A DNA stretch of 64,000 nt from Chlorella sorokiniana (Eukaryota > Chlorophyta > Trebouxiophyceae > Chlorellales > Chlorellaceae): assembly GCA_025917655.1 (NCBI GenBank), contig CP084608.1:2232001-2296000 (forward strand), read 5' to 3'. The notes beneath the pieces were generated by a model. The model ran no database searches. It had not been told where the DNA came from and worked only from the letters and a program-made list of their open reading frames with translations. The number at the start of each line of letters is the position of its first letter. Within the stretch, counting starts at the first letter, position 1. Of this stretch, positions 43,556-53,969 are shown in pieces. Made by a program: the position numbers and the translations under genes.

Positions 43556-45425
43556 GCAGCTCAGCCCCAATCTGGCCGGCACCCCCAGCAGCCGCAACGC
43601 AGCCCAGCGCCAAACCAGCAGCTCGGCCCCATGCCCCCGCCCCCACCCCCAAGACCCCCGCCCCGCGCCCACCAACCTCGCTGCCGCGGCCCCACATTCT
43701 TTGCACTGCGCGCTTCTGCCTTGGGGGCTGGCGCGAGTCCGATGCGCCCCCTCCCATCCCCTGCCCCTCTTTTCCGCTACATCCGTTGCGAAAAAAAACT
43801 GGCACTTGAGCAATCGCGGCGCCAACTTTCGGCGACCCACTTACCTATTTCGATGCCTGCAGCACCACCTTGGCCCCTTTCCCATGACACCTTTCATTGG
43901 GCGCGAGAGGCCGCGCACGTTTGCCGGCCGCCGCCCCTCTCCTCCAGCTCGGATCTTCAAATCGATCTCATCTCGCCCCCTTTTTCTCCCGCCCGCCACG
44001 CATCGCCTCTGTTTGCAGCCGCCCCCGGGCCGTCAATTGGAGGCCTGGGCCCGCCCCTTTTTCCGCACCGCACATCCGCGCCCCTCCGGCGCCGCCCTCA
44101 TGCAGCGAGGCCCCTCAGTGCTGCCTGACCCCAGACCCCCACGCCACAGCCGGGCGCTGTGCCCGCTGCAGTTTTGGGATCGTACCCATGTTCCTGCCTT
44201 GCCGCACTCGCCGACGGCCGCTTGGCACCCCCGTCCCCTGTGCCGGACCGCCGGACCGGATTTTATTGGTGCCTCGTGCCCTTGCCCTCGGGGGCGCGCC
44301 GCGCGCCCCATGCACACTTGCCTCGGCCCGTTTGGCGCGCGCCATGTAGCTGCGTGCGCCAACGTCTGTTCCCCTCCTCTCGTTTCGTCCCAACGATGCA
44401 CACACTGAATACGGCGGCCTATCGACCCCGGAGCATGTTCGATCTCCCACCTTGCCCACCCCGCCGCCCCCTGCCGCCCCCGCCTCGTCGCGACGGCGAC
44501 GCGCGGTTTTCCGCCGCCCGCCGCCCATTGACCCCGTGCATAGACGCGAGCCACTGCGGGTGGCTCTGTTTTCTGCCCTGTTGGCGCCCGCCCAGGGGGC
44601 TGCCTTCATACATAGTCGCACCCACACTGTCACCTTTTGCCGCCACGTCCCAGCCGCCCCCAACACCAACCCCCACCCGGCACTTCACACCTCCCTTTTT
44701 CATGCACCAATCTGGCTACTGATCGAGTCATTACTGCGTATGCATTGATGGCTGGCGTCCACGCCCCCAGCCCAGCACCATGTTGCTGAACAGCAAGTTT
44801 TGAGTGTGCGCCAGCAGGCGGCAGCTGTGGTGGGGCCGCCGCCGCGGCCCTGCCCCCCCTCGCCCCCGCGCCGCCTTTGTCGATAAATCCAACGTTTGTC
44901 GCCTCGTCAAGAAGCTTCAGCCCCCGTTTGTGTACCCCTGCAATAGCCCCCAGATGAGATTCAACGGCCGCCGCAGAGCGGGGCCACGCCGGCGAGCCGC
45001 TGCCGCCGCTTGATCCTACTACCAATCCCCTGTCCCTGTCCCTTCAGTGCGCCTGTAAAGCACACATTGTTGACGGTATACAAAGGAAGGGGTTGGGCCG
45101 CCGTTATGGGGGCGCCAATCATGCTCGCCAGTCGTGTGCCGCACAGCGGGCGGTGGCGGCAGAGATGAAGGGGAGGGGGTGCAGCCTCTGTACGCGGGCT
45201 GTGCAGGGTGCGAAACTGTGCATGAGCGGGGACGGGTTCTTGCGTTGGGCTGGAGGGTGAGTCGTTGGTGGGTGAGCAGGTGGAAAAGTTGGGCTGTTGG
45301 GTTTACTGTTGGGTTTTGAGGGATGGAGACCGGGCGCCCTGAACCCGCGCTGCAAGCCAGAACAAGGCACGCGGAGCTGGCTGGAGGGCCCCGCCAGGGC
45401 TCTGCTCCTCTTGCCAGCTGGCGCC
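43556..45425. other. convergent 3' flanks, C-rich, no gene seen
   Basis: About 1.9 kb of C-rich sequence between the U-box gene stop and the SYLF gene stop. Open frames here have proline/arginine-rich translations typical of G+C-rich non-coding DNA and no domain. I treat it as two long 3' untranslated regions. Confidence 0.5.
45054..45058 (+). terminator. putative TGTAA poly(A) signal
   Basis: TGTAA on the plus strand, 1.5 kb beyond the U-box gene stop. It is the clearest such site I noticed in the convergent region. Confidence 0.35.
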
Positions 45426-48123
45426 TCAGCGAGCAGCGGCAGGGGTGGGGGCAGGGGCGCCTCCGCGCCTGCCGCCGCTGGGGCGCCCGCGGGGCTGCCG
45501 CCGTTGCGGCGGGGCCGAACATGGAGGGGCGCAGCGGTTCGTTGATGCCAGCCATTTGGGGGAGCAGCAAGCCATCAGCTTGTCCGTCATCACGCCGAGC
45601 TCTGGAGGGGCGGGCACGGACCCGCGCAGGATCTGCATTGACGAAAGAGAGTGTGCGTGTGTCGGTGGTGGTGTGGACGGGAGGATGTGATTGTGTGGCT
45701 GGATGCGGTATCTGTTTGGTTGTCTTTGACTGTAGAGGAGGAAGAAGGCGGTTTGCAGTCCCAGCTGTCAAGGTTTGCCAAGCCGCTGAAACGGCGAGCC
45801 AGCGGAGGAGCCGCCCGCCCACCCAACTCACATCGGCGGGACGGGTGGTGCCGTAGCACTTTTCGTTCTGCATGCGCAGGCACGTCGCGATTAGGGCAGC
45901 TTTGTGGGGGTGCTGCTGTCCAGGCGTAGCTGGCACAGATTCCGCTTTTTCTGAGACCCCTGCACGAGCGCACGCAGCCCCCCACACCACCGCCCACACA
46001 AGCGCTCTGCGCACCCAGAGATCGTCGAAGTAGATGCGGGTGCCCTGCAGTGGGGAGAGCAGGGGAGCAGCCGACGGGAAGCTGCGCGTCAGGCATCAAA
46101 CCCTTGTTCACAGCCAAAACAACCTGGTGCCCGAAAACTGCCTGCCCCCCGCCACCGCCCTTCAACCGGGACGCACAGCGCAGCTGGCGCGACGTGCGGC
46201 GAGCTGCTGCTGCACACAACGCCTGGCTGGCAGGCCATAGAGCGCTCTGTCCCTGCCTCCACGCTGCGCCCGCTGCATCTCAATCACCCACCTGGATGCC
46301 CACGTCAGCCATGATGCCGCGCCCGATGGAAGCTGAGGTGAAGTCGGCGTTGAAGATCCACTGGGGGTTGGCCCTGCACAGTGGGGCACGGGCAGGCCGG
46401 ATACGTGCGTGCCACGAATGCAGCAGCGCAAGGCTGGGTGGAGGCCGTGCAAGGGCCGGCCAGCAGTGCAGGCTGCTGTGCCCCGCGGGAGGTGCGACGG
46501 CGGTAGAACCCTCTCCCACCCACACACCCCTCACCCCCAACCCCCTCTCCACCCCGCGCCGCCCCCCGCCCCCCTTTCTCCTGCCCACCCGCCGTCCTTG
46601 TTCTCCTCCAGCGGCGAGATGGCGAAGTTCCAGGACGAGCTGAAGTTGAAGCGCGCCTCGGTGTCAATCAGCGTCTCCAACGCCCGGTCGCTCAGCACGC
46701 CCACCAGCGTCTCCGCCTGGCCAGGGGTGTGAGGGGGAGGGGGTGCTATGGTGTGTCCGGGCACGCATGTGTGTATGCGGAGTGGGTTGGGGGAGGGGGT
46801 GGGGTGGATGGGCGTGGGGGAGGGGAGGCGGCACTTGAATAGCGCATGGGGCAGCGCGCAAGACTCCAAAAGAGACAAGAGCCGTGGGCTCTGCGGCATA
46901 AGCTGCAGGGGCCATGAAGCCGGCTGGCCCCCGCATGCTCTGCAGGCGGCGCTCGCGGCTGCAGCTGTGCAGGGCAAAGGGCGGCCGCGGGCGGCGGCTA
47001 CACCCACCCGATCCATTCCGGCCACCAGCCCAAACTCCACGCCTGTGACCCGCACAAAAGCAGGGGCGGACCACTTGTTGCTGGTGGGGCCACCAACCCT
47101 GGGGGAGGGGAAGGGAGGGGAGGGGGAGGAGGCACCCTGCGGGTGGGGCAGCAGAAGGCAAGGGGAGCAGCGCAAAAGGGAGCGAGGGGGCATACGGGGC
47201 TAGACCCTTCCAGGAAAATGACGGGAGAGGAAGCAGCAAGTGCCAAAGGGGCAGGCACTGGAAGAGGGTTGGTTCTGCATCCAGCTCTGGTGTAGGGAGG
47301 CGGGCTGCTGCACACGCACACGACACGCACAAGGCCCGATCTGCCACCTGGCGATCACGAAGCCCTGGCCCTGCTCCACCCCCAGCAGCACCCCAGCCTT
47401 GACGCTCTTGTAAAAGATGAGGCCCTGCAGAGGCGCCCGCGGGAAACAGTCGGAATGAGGCGGAAGGGCGCGTCAGAGCTGGGCGGTTTGGTTCTGCGGG
47501 CCTGCGCAGCCCACGGGCGGCCCTGCCTTGGCGTGGGGCACAAAGTACAGCTTGTTGGGGACGCCCTCCTGCGTGCCGTACTCTGCATGGTGAGACCATC
47601 AGAAACTCGTGAACTTCCTGAACAGTGCGAATTTGAAGCAGCGATTGGTGCTGCGCGGCGCAGCGGCGGGCTTGGGATGGCGCACCCACCGGTCAGCGGC
47701 ACCTGCCCTGCATAGGCTCCAAATGCGTGTGCCACGCTGTACACCTGGGCTGCAGATGAAGAGGACAAGAAACAGACGGTGAGCTTTGGGCGCGGAGTCG
47801 GCTAGGGTGAGCTGGGGAGCAGGACCCAAGGGCCGACACCCTTGCAGCACCCAGACAGCCCCACCAGACATCTTGGCAAGCTTGTCGATCATGGCGCTGC
47901 CGTTCTCGCATGCCTCCCGCACATGCTCGTGCGTGCGGGTGCTCCACGCGCGCTCCATGGCTGTCTGTTTCCGGTATACGTTCAACAAAGAGACGAGAGA
48001 AACGTGAGCAGGAGAGGGACAGGTCCAAGGTAGAGCCAGCAGGCGCGCTGACTGGCGCAGCACAGGCAAGCTGCTGGGATGCCGCCAGTGAGGGAGGCTG
48101 CCCAGATAACCGTTTAAGGACAT
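45426..48123 (-). CDS. SYLF-domain (Ysc84-like) protein
   Basis: SYLF domains bind phosphoinositides and, in yeast Ysc84, actin at endocytic sites; the role in algae is unknown. Exons (minus strand) are: first exon to 47865 (ENGSAMIDKLAKMSG), 47749-47690 (AQVYSVAHAFGAYAGQVPLT), 47582-47527 (EYGTQEGVPNKLYFVPHAK), 47424-47348 (GLIFYKSVKAGVLLGVEQGQ), 47099-47016 (KWSAPAFVRVTGVEFGLVAG), 46716-46589 (AETLVGVLSDRALETLIDTE, ARFNFSSSWNFAISPLEENK), 46373-46292 (NPQWIFNADFTSASIGRGIM), 46044-46015 (GTRIYFDDLW), 45867-45832 (NEKCYGTTRPAD) and 45632 onward (ILRGSVPAPPELGVMTDKLM). The glycine-rich GLIFYKSVKAGVLLG core is diagnostic. The intron after 47527 starts GCAGGG (GC donor). Two exons are only 30 and 36 bases. 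The start is either 48123 or an internal ATG at 47958. The C-terminal frame after 45560 is uncertain. Confidence 0.8.
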
Positions 48124-48551
48124 AGCAGAAAGCGGTTTGTGGTGATTGACAGGTTTACGAAGGGTTGAAGATCAGCTGGAGCCTGCGCTGCAGTAGAGGC
48201 GTCAGGGACGGGAGATGCGGCAGGCTCGCACAGCGGCGGCTGCAACAGCCACATCTCCGATGGGGTGCGATGCATTTACATGAGCTTTCCACAGACCAAT
48301 CAGGCATTCACCAAGAATTCAGGGGACAAGAGCAGAGCAGAGCAAGGGGAGCAGCAGCAGAGAGGGAAGCAGGGAAAATGGCTACGCCAGGAAAACGAGC
48401 GCGCAGGAAGGAGGCAGCAGCAACGGATCGAAACCAGTAGGAAAGGGCAACTGTGACCGGACAGGTGTTTGCAGTAAGTTCCCTTGCGCCAGCGCTTGAC
48501 CCGCGACACACAAGCATCGGTGAGCAGCCGGGCGGCGGGCGGCAGCGCGGC
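48124..48551. promoter_or_regulatory. gap between two minus-strand genes
   Basis: Holds the 5' flank of the SYLF gene and the 3' flank of the MFS gene. No coding exon is supported. Confidence 0.4.
48276..48280 (-). terminator. putative TGTAA poly(A) signal of the MFS gene
   Basis: TTACA on the given strand, about 270 bases beyond the MFS stop at 48552, reads TGTAA on the minus strand. Confidence 0.5.
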
Positions 48552-49747
48552 TCAGCGTGCGGGGGCCGGCCCCTCCTCTGGCAGGCGCAGGCCCCAGTAC
48601 ACGACATCTGTGAGCAGCGCGACGGCAGTGGCCCCCGCAAAGGGCACGAACTGGTGCGGCAGCCAGGCGGGCCACCAGTGCTGGGCGGAGAGGGAGGAGG
48701 AGAGGCCCCACGACAGGCCGCCCAGGGCCGGCCCCAGCGCGCGCACCAGGCTGGCCAGCGACTGCCCCGCCCCGTTGACGGCGCCCAGCGCGTGCCGCGG
48801 CGCCGCCGCGTTCACCAGGATCAGGCAGGCGGTGAAGGCGTTGGTGGCGGTGATGGCCTTCAGCCCCATGGCCACAAACATGAGGGCCTGGCTGGGGCCG
48901 AGCGCGCCGCGGAAGAGCGACGCGCAGGGCGGCAGCAGCGCCACGGGGGCCGTCTGCCACAGCCCTAGCCGCAGCGCTCGCACCACGCCCAGCTTCCTGC
49001 GCGATGACGGCGAGGGGGATGCAAATCTCAACACACCACACGCAGCGGGCAGGACTGGCTGGGCGTGCCGAGGGACCACAGAGCGCAGGCCTCGCAGGTC
49101 CTGGCTTGAGGTTCACGCAGAGGCCCTGATGCGGCGCTGGCTGTGCCCAAGCGGACCCGGGCAGCCAGCAGCCTGCCGGCGGCTGCCGAAACGGCTGCTG
49201 CACGCCGCACAGTTGCAGGGACGGCTGCCGTCCCTGCGCAACCTGCTGCTGCTGCGCTTGTAGTGCCGCACCTCATGAGCCAGGGAAAGCCCTTGAGCGC
49301 CCAAAGCACCAGCACAAAGCCGCCAAACGAGAGCGACGGCGCCAGCTGGCTGGGCGCAAAGCCCAGGCCGCCCTCCGCCACCGCCGCCGACGCAAAGATG
49401 GGGACCACCTCGTCTGCGGGGGCAAGGAAGGGACCGCACAACATGCAGGCGGCGTTCAACTGCTACCACAAACCGTAAGGCAAACCGCGGCGCCTCTATG
49501 ACAGCTGCGCCAGGCAGGCGCAGCGGAGGCCCTCCAGCGGGGGCCCAGCAGCGCAGCCTCACCTAGCATGTTGTACATGAAGGCTATGAGGCCGTAGCCG
49601 AAGAGGGAGCGCACGACGGTGCGCTGGCGATACCACGGCGGTACCGCGCCGCCGTCTGCCGCAGCAGGCCGCGCCTCGGATGACTGGGTCGAGCCGCCGG
49701 GAGGAGGCGGTCCTCTTCCCCCTCCAGCTGCTCTCCCCGCTGCTCCA

Positions 49748-49779
<32 letters not shown>

Positions 49780-51226
49780 GCGTCACGTTGAAAGGCCCCC
49801 CCCGCTCGATATCCTCAGGCTCAAGCACCACCACTTCAAGATCTGCGCTGCTCGCTTGGCTGCCGCTGCTCGCCAGCCTGCCGCCGCCATCCCCTGGCTG
49901 CGGCGGCGGCGGCCGCACCGCCCGCAGCTGCGGGCTGCCGTCCCAGCTGGGCGGCGCGCGCTGTCGCCGCGGAAGGGGGCGGGCTTGCCGTCGCGCAGCT
50001 GGGACTCGCTGCCGCCAGCCTTGCCCGGGGTCTGGCCGCCGCCGCTGCCAAAGCCGCTGTCGTCCCGCCCGGCCATCCCTCCGAGCTCCACTTCGCGTTG
50101 GGAGGGCTGCACCGGAAGGCCGCTTTCCGCCCCATCGCCGCTCGGAACCGCTGCATACTTGCCGCCGCCGCCGCTGTCGCCGCCGCCGCCAGCTGCCGCT
50201 CGCCGCCGGCTGGGCAGCGTTTCCTCCAGCCCCACCACAGTCATCAGCGTGGCCACGCCAGACAGCAGCGCCGCCAGCAGGCAGGGCAGGAAGTAGGGGC
50301 GCGCCGCCAGCAGGGCGCCGCCGCCGCACAGCGCCTCCAGCCGCAGGGCGCCGCCGCACGGCGCCGACAGCGCTCCGCCCACCAGCGGCCCGGCCAGGCT
50401 ACCCAGGCCCCAGCACAGGGACAGCAGGCCGAAGGCCTTGGCCTGAGCATCCTTGGTAGGCAGCCCCTCGCCTGCGGGTTGGGGGTGCAGCAGCGGGGTG
50501 ATCGTGTGTGCGTGGTGGGGGCGACCAGGGCCAGGCTGCCGGCAAGCTGGCGGGGTGTCCGGTGAGCGCAGCAGTGGCCACGGCCAGAACAGAAGAAATG
50601 CGCCGCAATTGCTGCCGCTGCTCCCTGCCCACACATTGTGTGACAGCCATGTTACCCCCCCAAACACACACACACACACACACACACACCAATAGGCATA
50701 ACACCAGCTGCCCCCCTCCCCCGCTCCCTCCCTCCCACGGCACCCACCAATCATCGCCTTCTCCACCAGGATGACGGCGTTGAGCGCGCCGCCCACCGCC
50801 CTGGCAGCCATGGCCTGCCCGTAAGAGTTGGACAGGCCGAAGAGGAGCACCGACACGACGCAGGCGACGTTGCCGACGACGAGGACGGGCTGTTTTGGGG
50901 GCGGGGGATGTGGGGTGGGTGTGGGGTGGGGGTGGGCAGATAGCAGTGGCTGGTCGCCGGCGGGCGCTGCTTGGTCCCCAGGTGGGCAGAGAAGCGTGCG
51001 CCTCAAATCACTGATGCAATAAAAGCATTCACCTTGCGGCCGATGCGGTCGGAGACGAGGCCCCAGGGCAGCTGGGTGACTAGCTGGGCGGCGCAGAAGA
51101 CGGCGGCCAGCATGCCGGTGGCGCGCCCCACCGCCGCCTCGCTGGTCGCGCCGCCGCGCGCCGCCTCGAAGTCGCGCACCATGTAGACGGCCACCGCAAG
51201 GGGAGGGTGGTCAGCAGGGCCTGCGG
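48552..51226 (-). CDS. major facilitator superfamily carrier, ZIFL-like
   Basis: Twelve-helix transporter resembling the plant ZIFL (zinc-induced facilitator-like) group; substrate unknown. The first recognised exon (51226-51033) has VAVYMVRDFEAARGG, then LAAVFCAAQLVTQLPWGLVS and DRIGRK, the MFS motif between helices 2 and 3. The next (about 50888-50748) has PVLVVGNVACVVSVLLFGLS and AMAARAVGGALNAVILVEKA. A long exon (about 50468-49564) has KAFGLLSLCWGLGSLAGPLV and FLPCLLAALLSGVATLMTVV, then a large G/S/Q-rich cytosolic loop (with a glutamine/serine trinucleotide run near 49741-49778) and SLFGYGLIAFMYNML. Then come FGGFVLVLWALKGFPWLMR (49274-49413) and the last exon (48996-48552), ending LTDVVYWGLRLPEEGPAPAR. 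The 5' exon and start codon are not identified. A one-base break near 51200 separates ALLTTLP from LAVAVYM. Confidence 0.78.
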
Positions 51227-52068
51227 GTGGCCAGGAAGGGATGGCCAACGTCACGCTCGCTGGGTGCAGCTGCTGCGGGCAAAGTCCGGACCTGGGGCGG
51301 CGGGATGCCGCCTCAGCCCGCCCAGCAGCCGCCGTGCTGTTCACTCCCTTGGAGCGTGGCATGCTTGGGTGCTTCAATTGGCATGCTGTGGTGCACAGCG
51401 CACCTGGTTTATGTGCGTGAAGAAGAGCGGGCTCCACCGCCACGCTATTTGGGCGGTGGTGAGGCCGCTGGCAGCCCCACCTGCCGCGTGCATGCTTTGA
51501 ATGATTCAGATGCCACCAAACAAGGCGGGCACAGATCAAGGTGTGGGAGACGACATGTTTCAGACTTTGCACCGCAGAGTGAAAGGGGTCCTGATTCTTT
51601 TGAATAATTTGATGTGCTTTTTTACACAGGTTCAGTGCACATGACACCCTTTCAAGCACAAGCATCAGCAGGACAACTTTGCACTACGCCCCATGTAGTT
51701 TGATCTCAGTGAGCCACATGAGCGTTACACAAGCCCATTCGCACCTGTGCGAAATCTTCGTGCCCGATTGTGCAGTTTCAACGTGCTACCATCGCTGCCT
51801 GTTGCAGGCCTGCCTGCAGCATGTCCAAACGCAAGCAGCTGTCCATTTCCAGCGATGCGGAACTTCGACATCATGATAGGGTGCGATGGGAGCAGCGGTA
51901 TCTGTCGTGACGCACCCTGTTCCTCGGCCCCAGCCATCTCCCGCCCTTCGCCTGTCGGCGCCTGCCGCTGCCTGCCTTTGGCCGGCACATCAGGAACCCT
52001 CCGTTGTCCTCGCTGCTCCCCACAGCTGCATCCCTTGCCTGCTTGCAGCGCCAGTGCAACTCGACGGC
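51227..52068. promoter_or_regulatory. divergent region, MFS 5' end and ankyrin promoter
   Basis: Should contain the missing first exon of the MFS gene and the promoters of both divergent genes. A/T content rises at about 51500-51700. No exon could be assigned with confidence. Confidence 0.35.
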
Positions 52069-53017
52069 ATGGAACGGGCGCCTCCGATCGGGGCGGCCGA
52101 GCGGCGGCGCGCGCCGCCGCCGCTGCCGTGGACGCGCAGCTGCTGCAGCCCGCGCCCGTGCCGCCGCTGCCCCAGCTGACCGGCCTGGATCGCGGCATGC
52201 CCCCTGCACTATGCCATCGAGCACAACGACCTCGGGCTGGTGCGGCGGCTGGTGGCCGGCGGCGCAGACGTCAACCAGGCCGACCCCGCCAGCGGCATGC
52301 AGCCGCTTCACCGCGCAGTCGCCGCCAACTTCTTCCTTGACATGACCGAGCTCCTGCTCTCGCTGGGCGCTGACGTGGATGGTCGCGACGCCCGTGGCCG
52401 CACCCCACTCATGACGGCGGCCTCTGTCATTCCCGAACGCCTTGTGTCTCTTTTGCTGCGTGCCGGCGGCGACGTCGCTGCCAGGGATGCCAACGGCCAG
52501 ACCGCCCTGCACCATGCGGCGGCGGCCGCCCACTATGCCTCCACCATTGACGCTCTGGTGCAAGGCGGGGCCGACATGGCCGCCAAGGACAGCACCGGCA
52601 GCACGCCGCTGCACCTGGCGGCGGCCTGCCGCAAGTGGCACAACGCCACGGCGCTGGTGGCGGCCGGCGCCAGCCTGGAGGCCAAGGACAACCTGGGCCG
52701 CACCCCACTGGATCACGTTGACAATCCAGACTGGAAGCGGCTGCTGCTGGCCGGCAGGCCGGCTGCAGGCAAGGCTGGCGGGCAGCGGAGGTGTGGGTGG
52801 GGGTGCCTTGGGGGCGGGGGCTTGGGTGGCGGCGCGCAGGTTTGCCGATGCGCCCCGCACCCTCCAAGTGTGTCCCAATGCGTCTGGCCCTGCAGGCCGT
52901 GCCAAGAAGAAGGCTGTGCGGGCTGCTGCCGCCGCCTCGGGCGCTGTCAAGCAGCGCGCCACGCAGCGGAGGCTGGAGCAAGCGCAGCAGCAGCCAGAAG
53001 GGGACCAGCAACCCGAC

Positions 53018-53051
<34 letters not shown>

Positions 53052-53556
53052 CTGTTGTGGCTGTGCCGGCAAACCCCGCTCCTGCCCCCGCCCCGCGCCC
53101 CAATGCACCCCCGGCTCCCGCCCCCGCCGCCGGCCCTGCCGCTGCCGTTGCAGTGGCGGCGGCCGCTGCCCCGGCACTGCCGTCCCTGCCAGCCTGCAGG
53201 CGCAACTGCAGCAGCTGCGGGCGCTGCTTGCGCACTGCCGCGCCGCCGGCCAGCTGGATCTCGATGCCGCCGCCGACTACCGCCTCGCCTTTGCGCACGC
53301 CCTGACCCCGGAGCAGCGCCAGGAAGATCTGGAGCTGTTTGGGGAGCTGGCAGCCGCTGGGAAGCTGGCCAAGCTCGGCGACTGCGTGCGCCGCGTGGCG
53401 GCCATGCAGCAGGCCGGGAGGTGGCGGTGCAGGGGGCCTGAGCTGCCGCCGTTTGGAGCAACTCCTGTGCAGTCGCGTCCGTGTGATGCTGCGCCTCTGA
53501 ACTTTACCCTTGCAACCCATATTTTGCTTGCATGTCGCCCTGTATCTCCTGTATAG
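52069..53556 (+). CDS. ankyrin-repeat protein with polyglutamine tract
   Basis: Protein-interaction scaffold of unknown partner. About five ankyrin repeats follow one another at 52210-52760: LHYAIEHNDLGLVRRLVAGG, MQPLHRAVAANFFLDMTELL, RTPLMTAASVIPERLVSLLL, QTALHHAAAAAHYASTIDAL and STPLHLAAACRKWHNATALV, with a degenerate RTPLDHVDNPDWKRLL cap. An intron runs from about 52791 to 52895. The second exon has a basic start (AKKKAVRAAAAASGAVKQRA), a polyglutamine run (53021-53051), a P/A-rich linker and a helical end (AHALTPEQRQEDLELFGELA). The stop is TAG at 53554-53556. The N terminus is uncertain because the frame breaks before the first repeat (near 52202) and again near 53180. A 62-bp repeat shared with the next gene's 3' flank starts 39 bases after the stop. 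Confidence 0.72.
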
Positions 53557-53594
53557 CTAATGTTGCCTGCCTGTTGCCCCTTGCCCTTGCCCAT

Positions 53595-53656
53595 CCCCTG
53601 TTGTAAGCCCCTCAACGAGCCGCCATGTGCCGCGGTGCCAGCGCACAGCGCGCGCA
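53595..53656 (+). repeat. direct repeat copy A (3' flank of ankyrin gene)
   Basis: Starts CCCCTGTTGTAAGCCCCT and includes a TGTAA poly(A) word at 53602-53606. It matches copy B (55874-55935): 28 of the first 30 bases agree, with weaker similarity over the rest. Confidence 0.8.
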
Positions 53657-53969
53657 TGATGCAGCTGCCGTGGTCGCCACCCTATCGACGGTTTCTGCGC
53701 TTCCACGTTTGTGTGGCTTGCTTATGGTTACCGCACGTTACCGCACGTTGAGAGCGACCAGCTTCTAGCCATCAGGGCCATCAGGGTTCTGTTTGAAGTG
53801 TCTGGCTTTCAGGTGCTTGCGTGCTGCTGCTTGCGCATGCGAGCATCCCGGAAGAACACATACTTCAGCCCTCTGCAGCGGGCAAACGCCGCCAAACCGC
53901 CGCTCCTCTGCTGCATGCAGGTCTGCAAACTACCTGCCGCCTTTGCAGGGGCTTGATCAAGCATTTCAC
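53657..53969. promoter_or_regulatory. 5' flank of the LRR-PGG gene
   Basis: Upstream of the ATG at 53970. Contains short local duplications (TTACCGCACG twice near 53728-53747; CATCAGGG twice near 53771-53787). A 5' exon could be present, because a CAG acceptor-like site precedes the ATG at about 53948. Confidence 0.4.

Noticed and set aside
43506-44408. 300-codon open frame after the U-box gene
   Set aside because: Starts inside the last U-box exon in another frame and is P/R-rich without a domain. Best read as 3' untranslated sequence.
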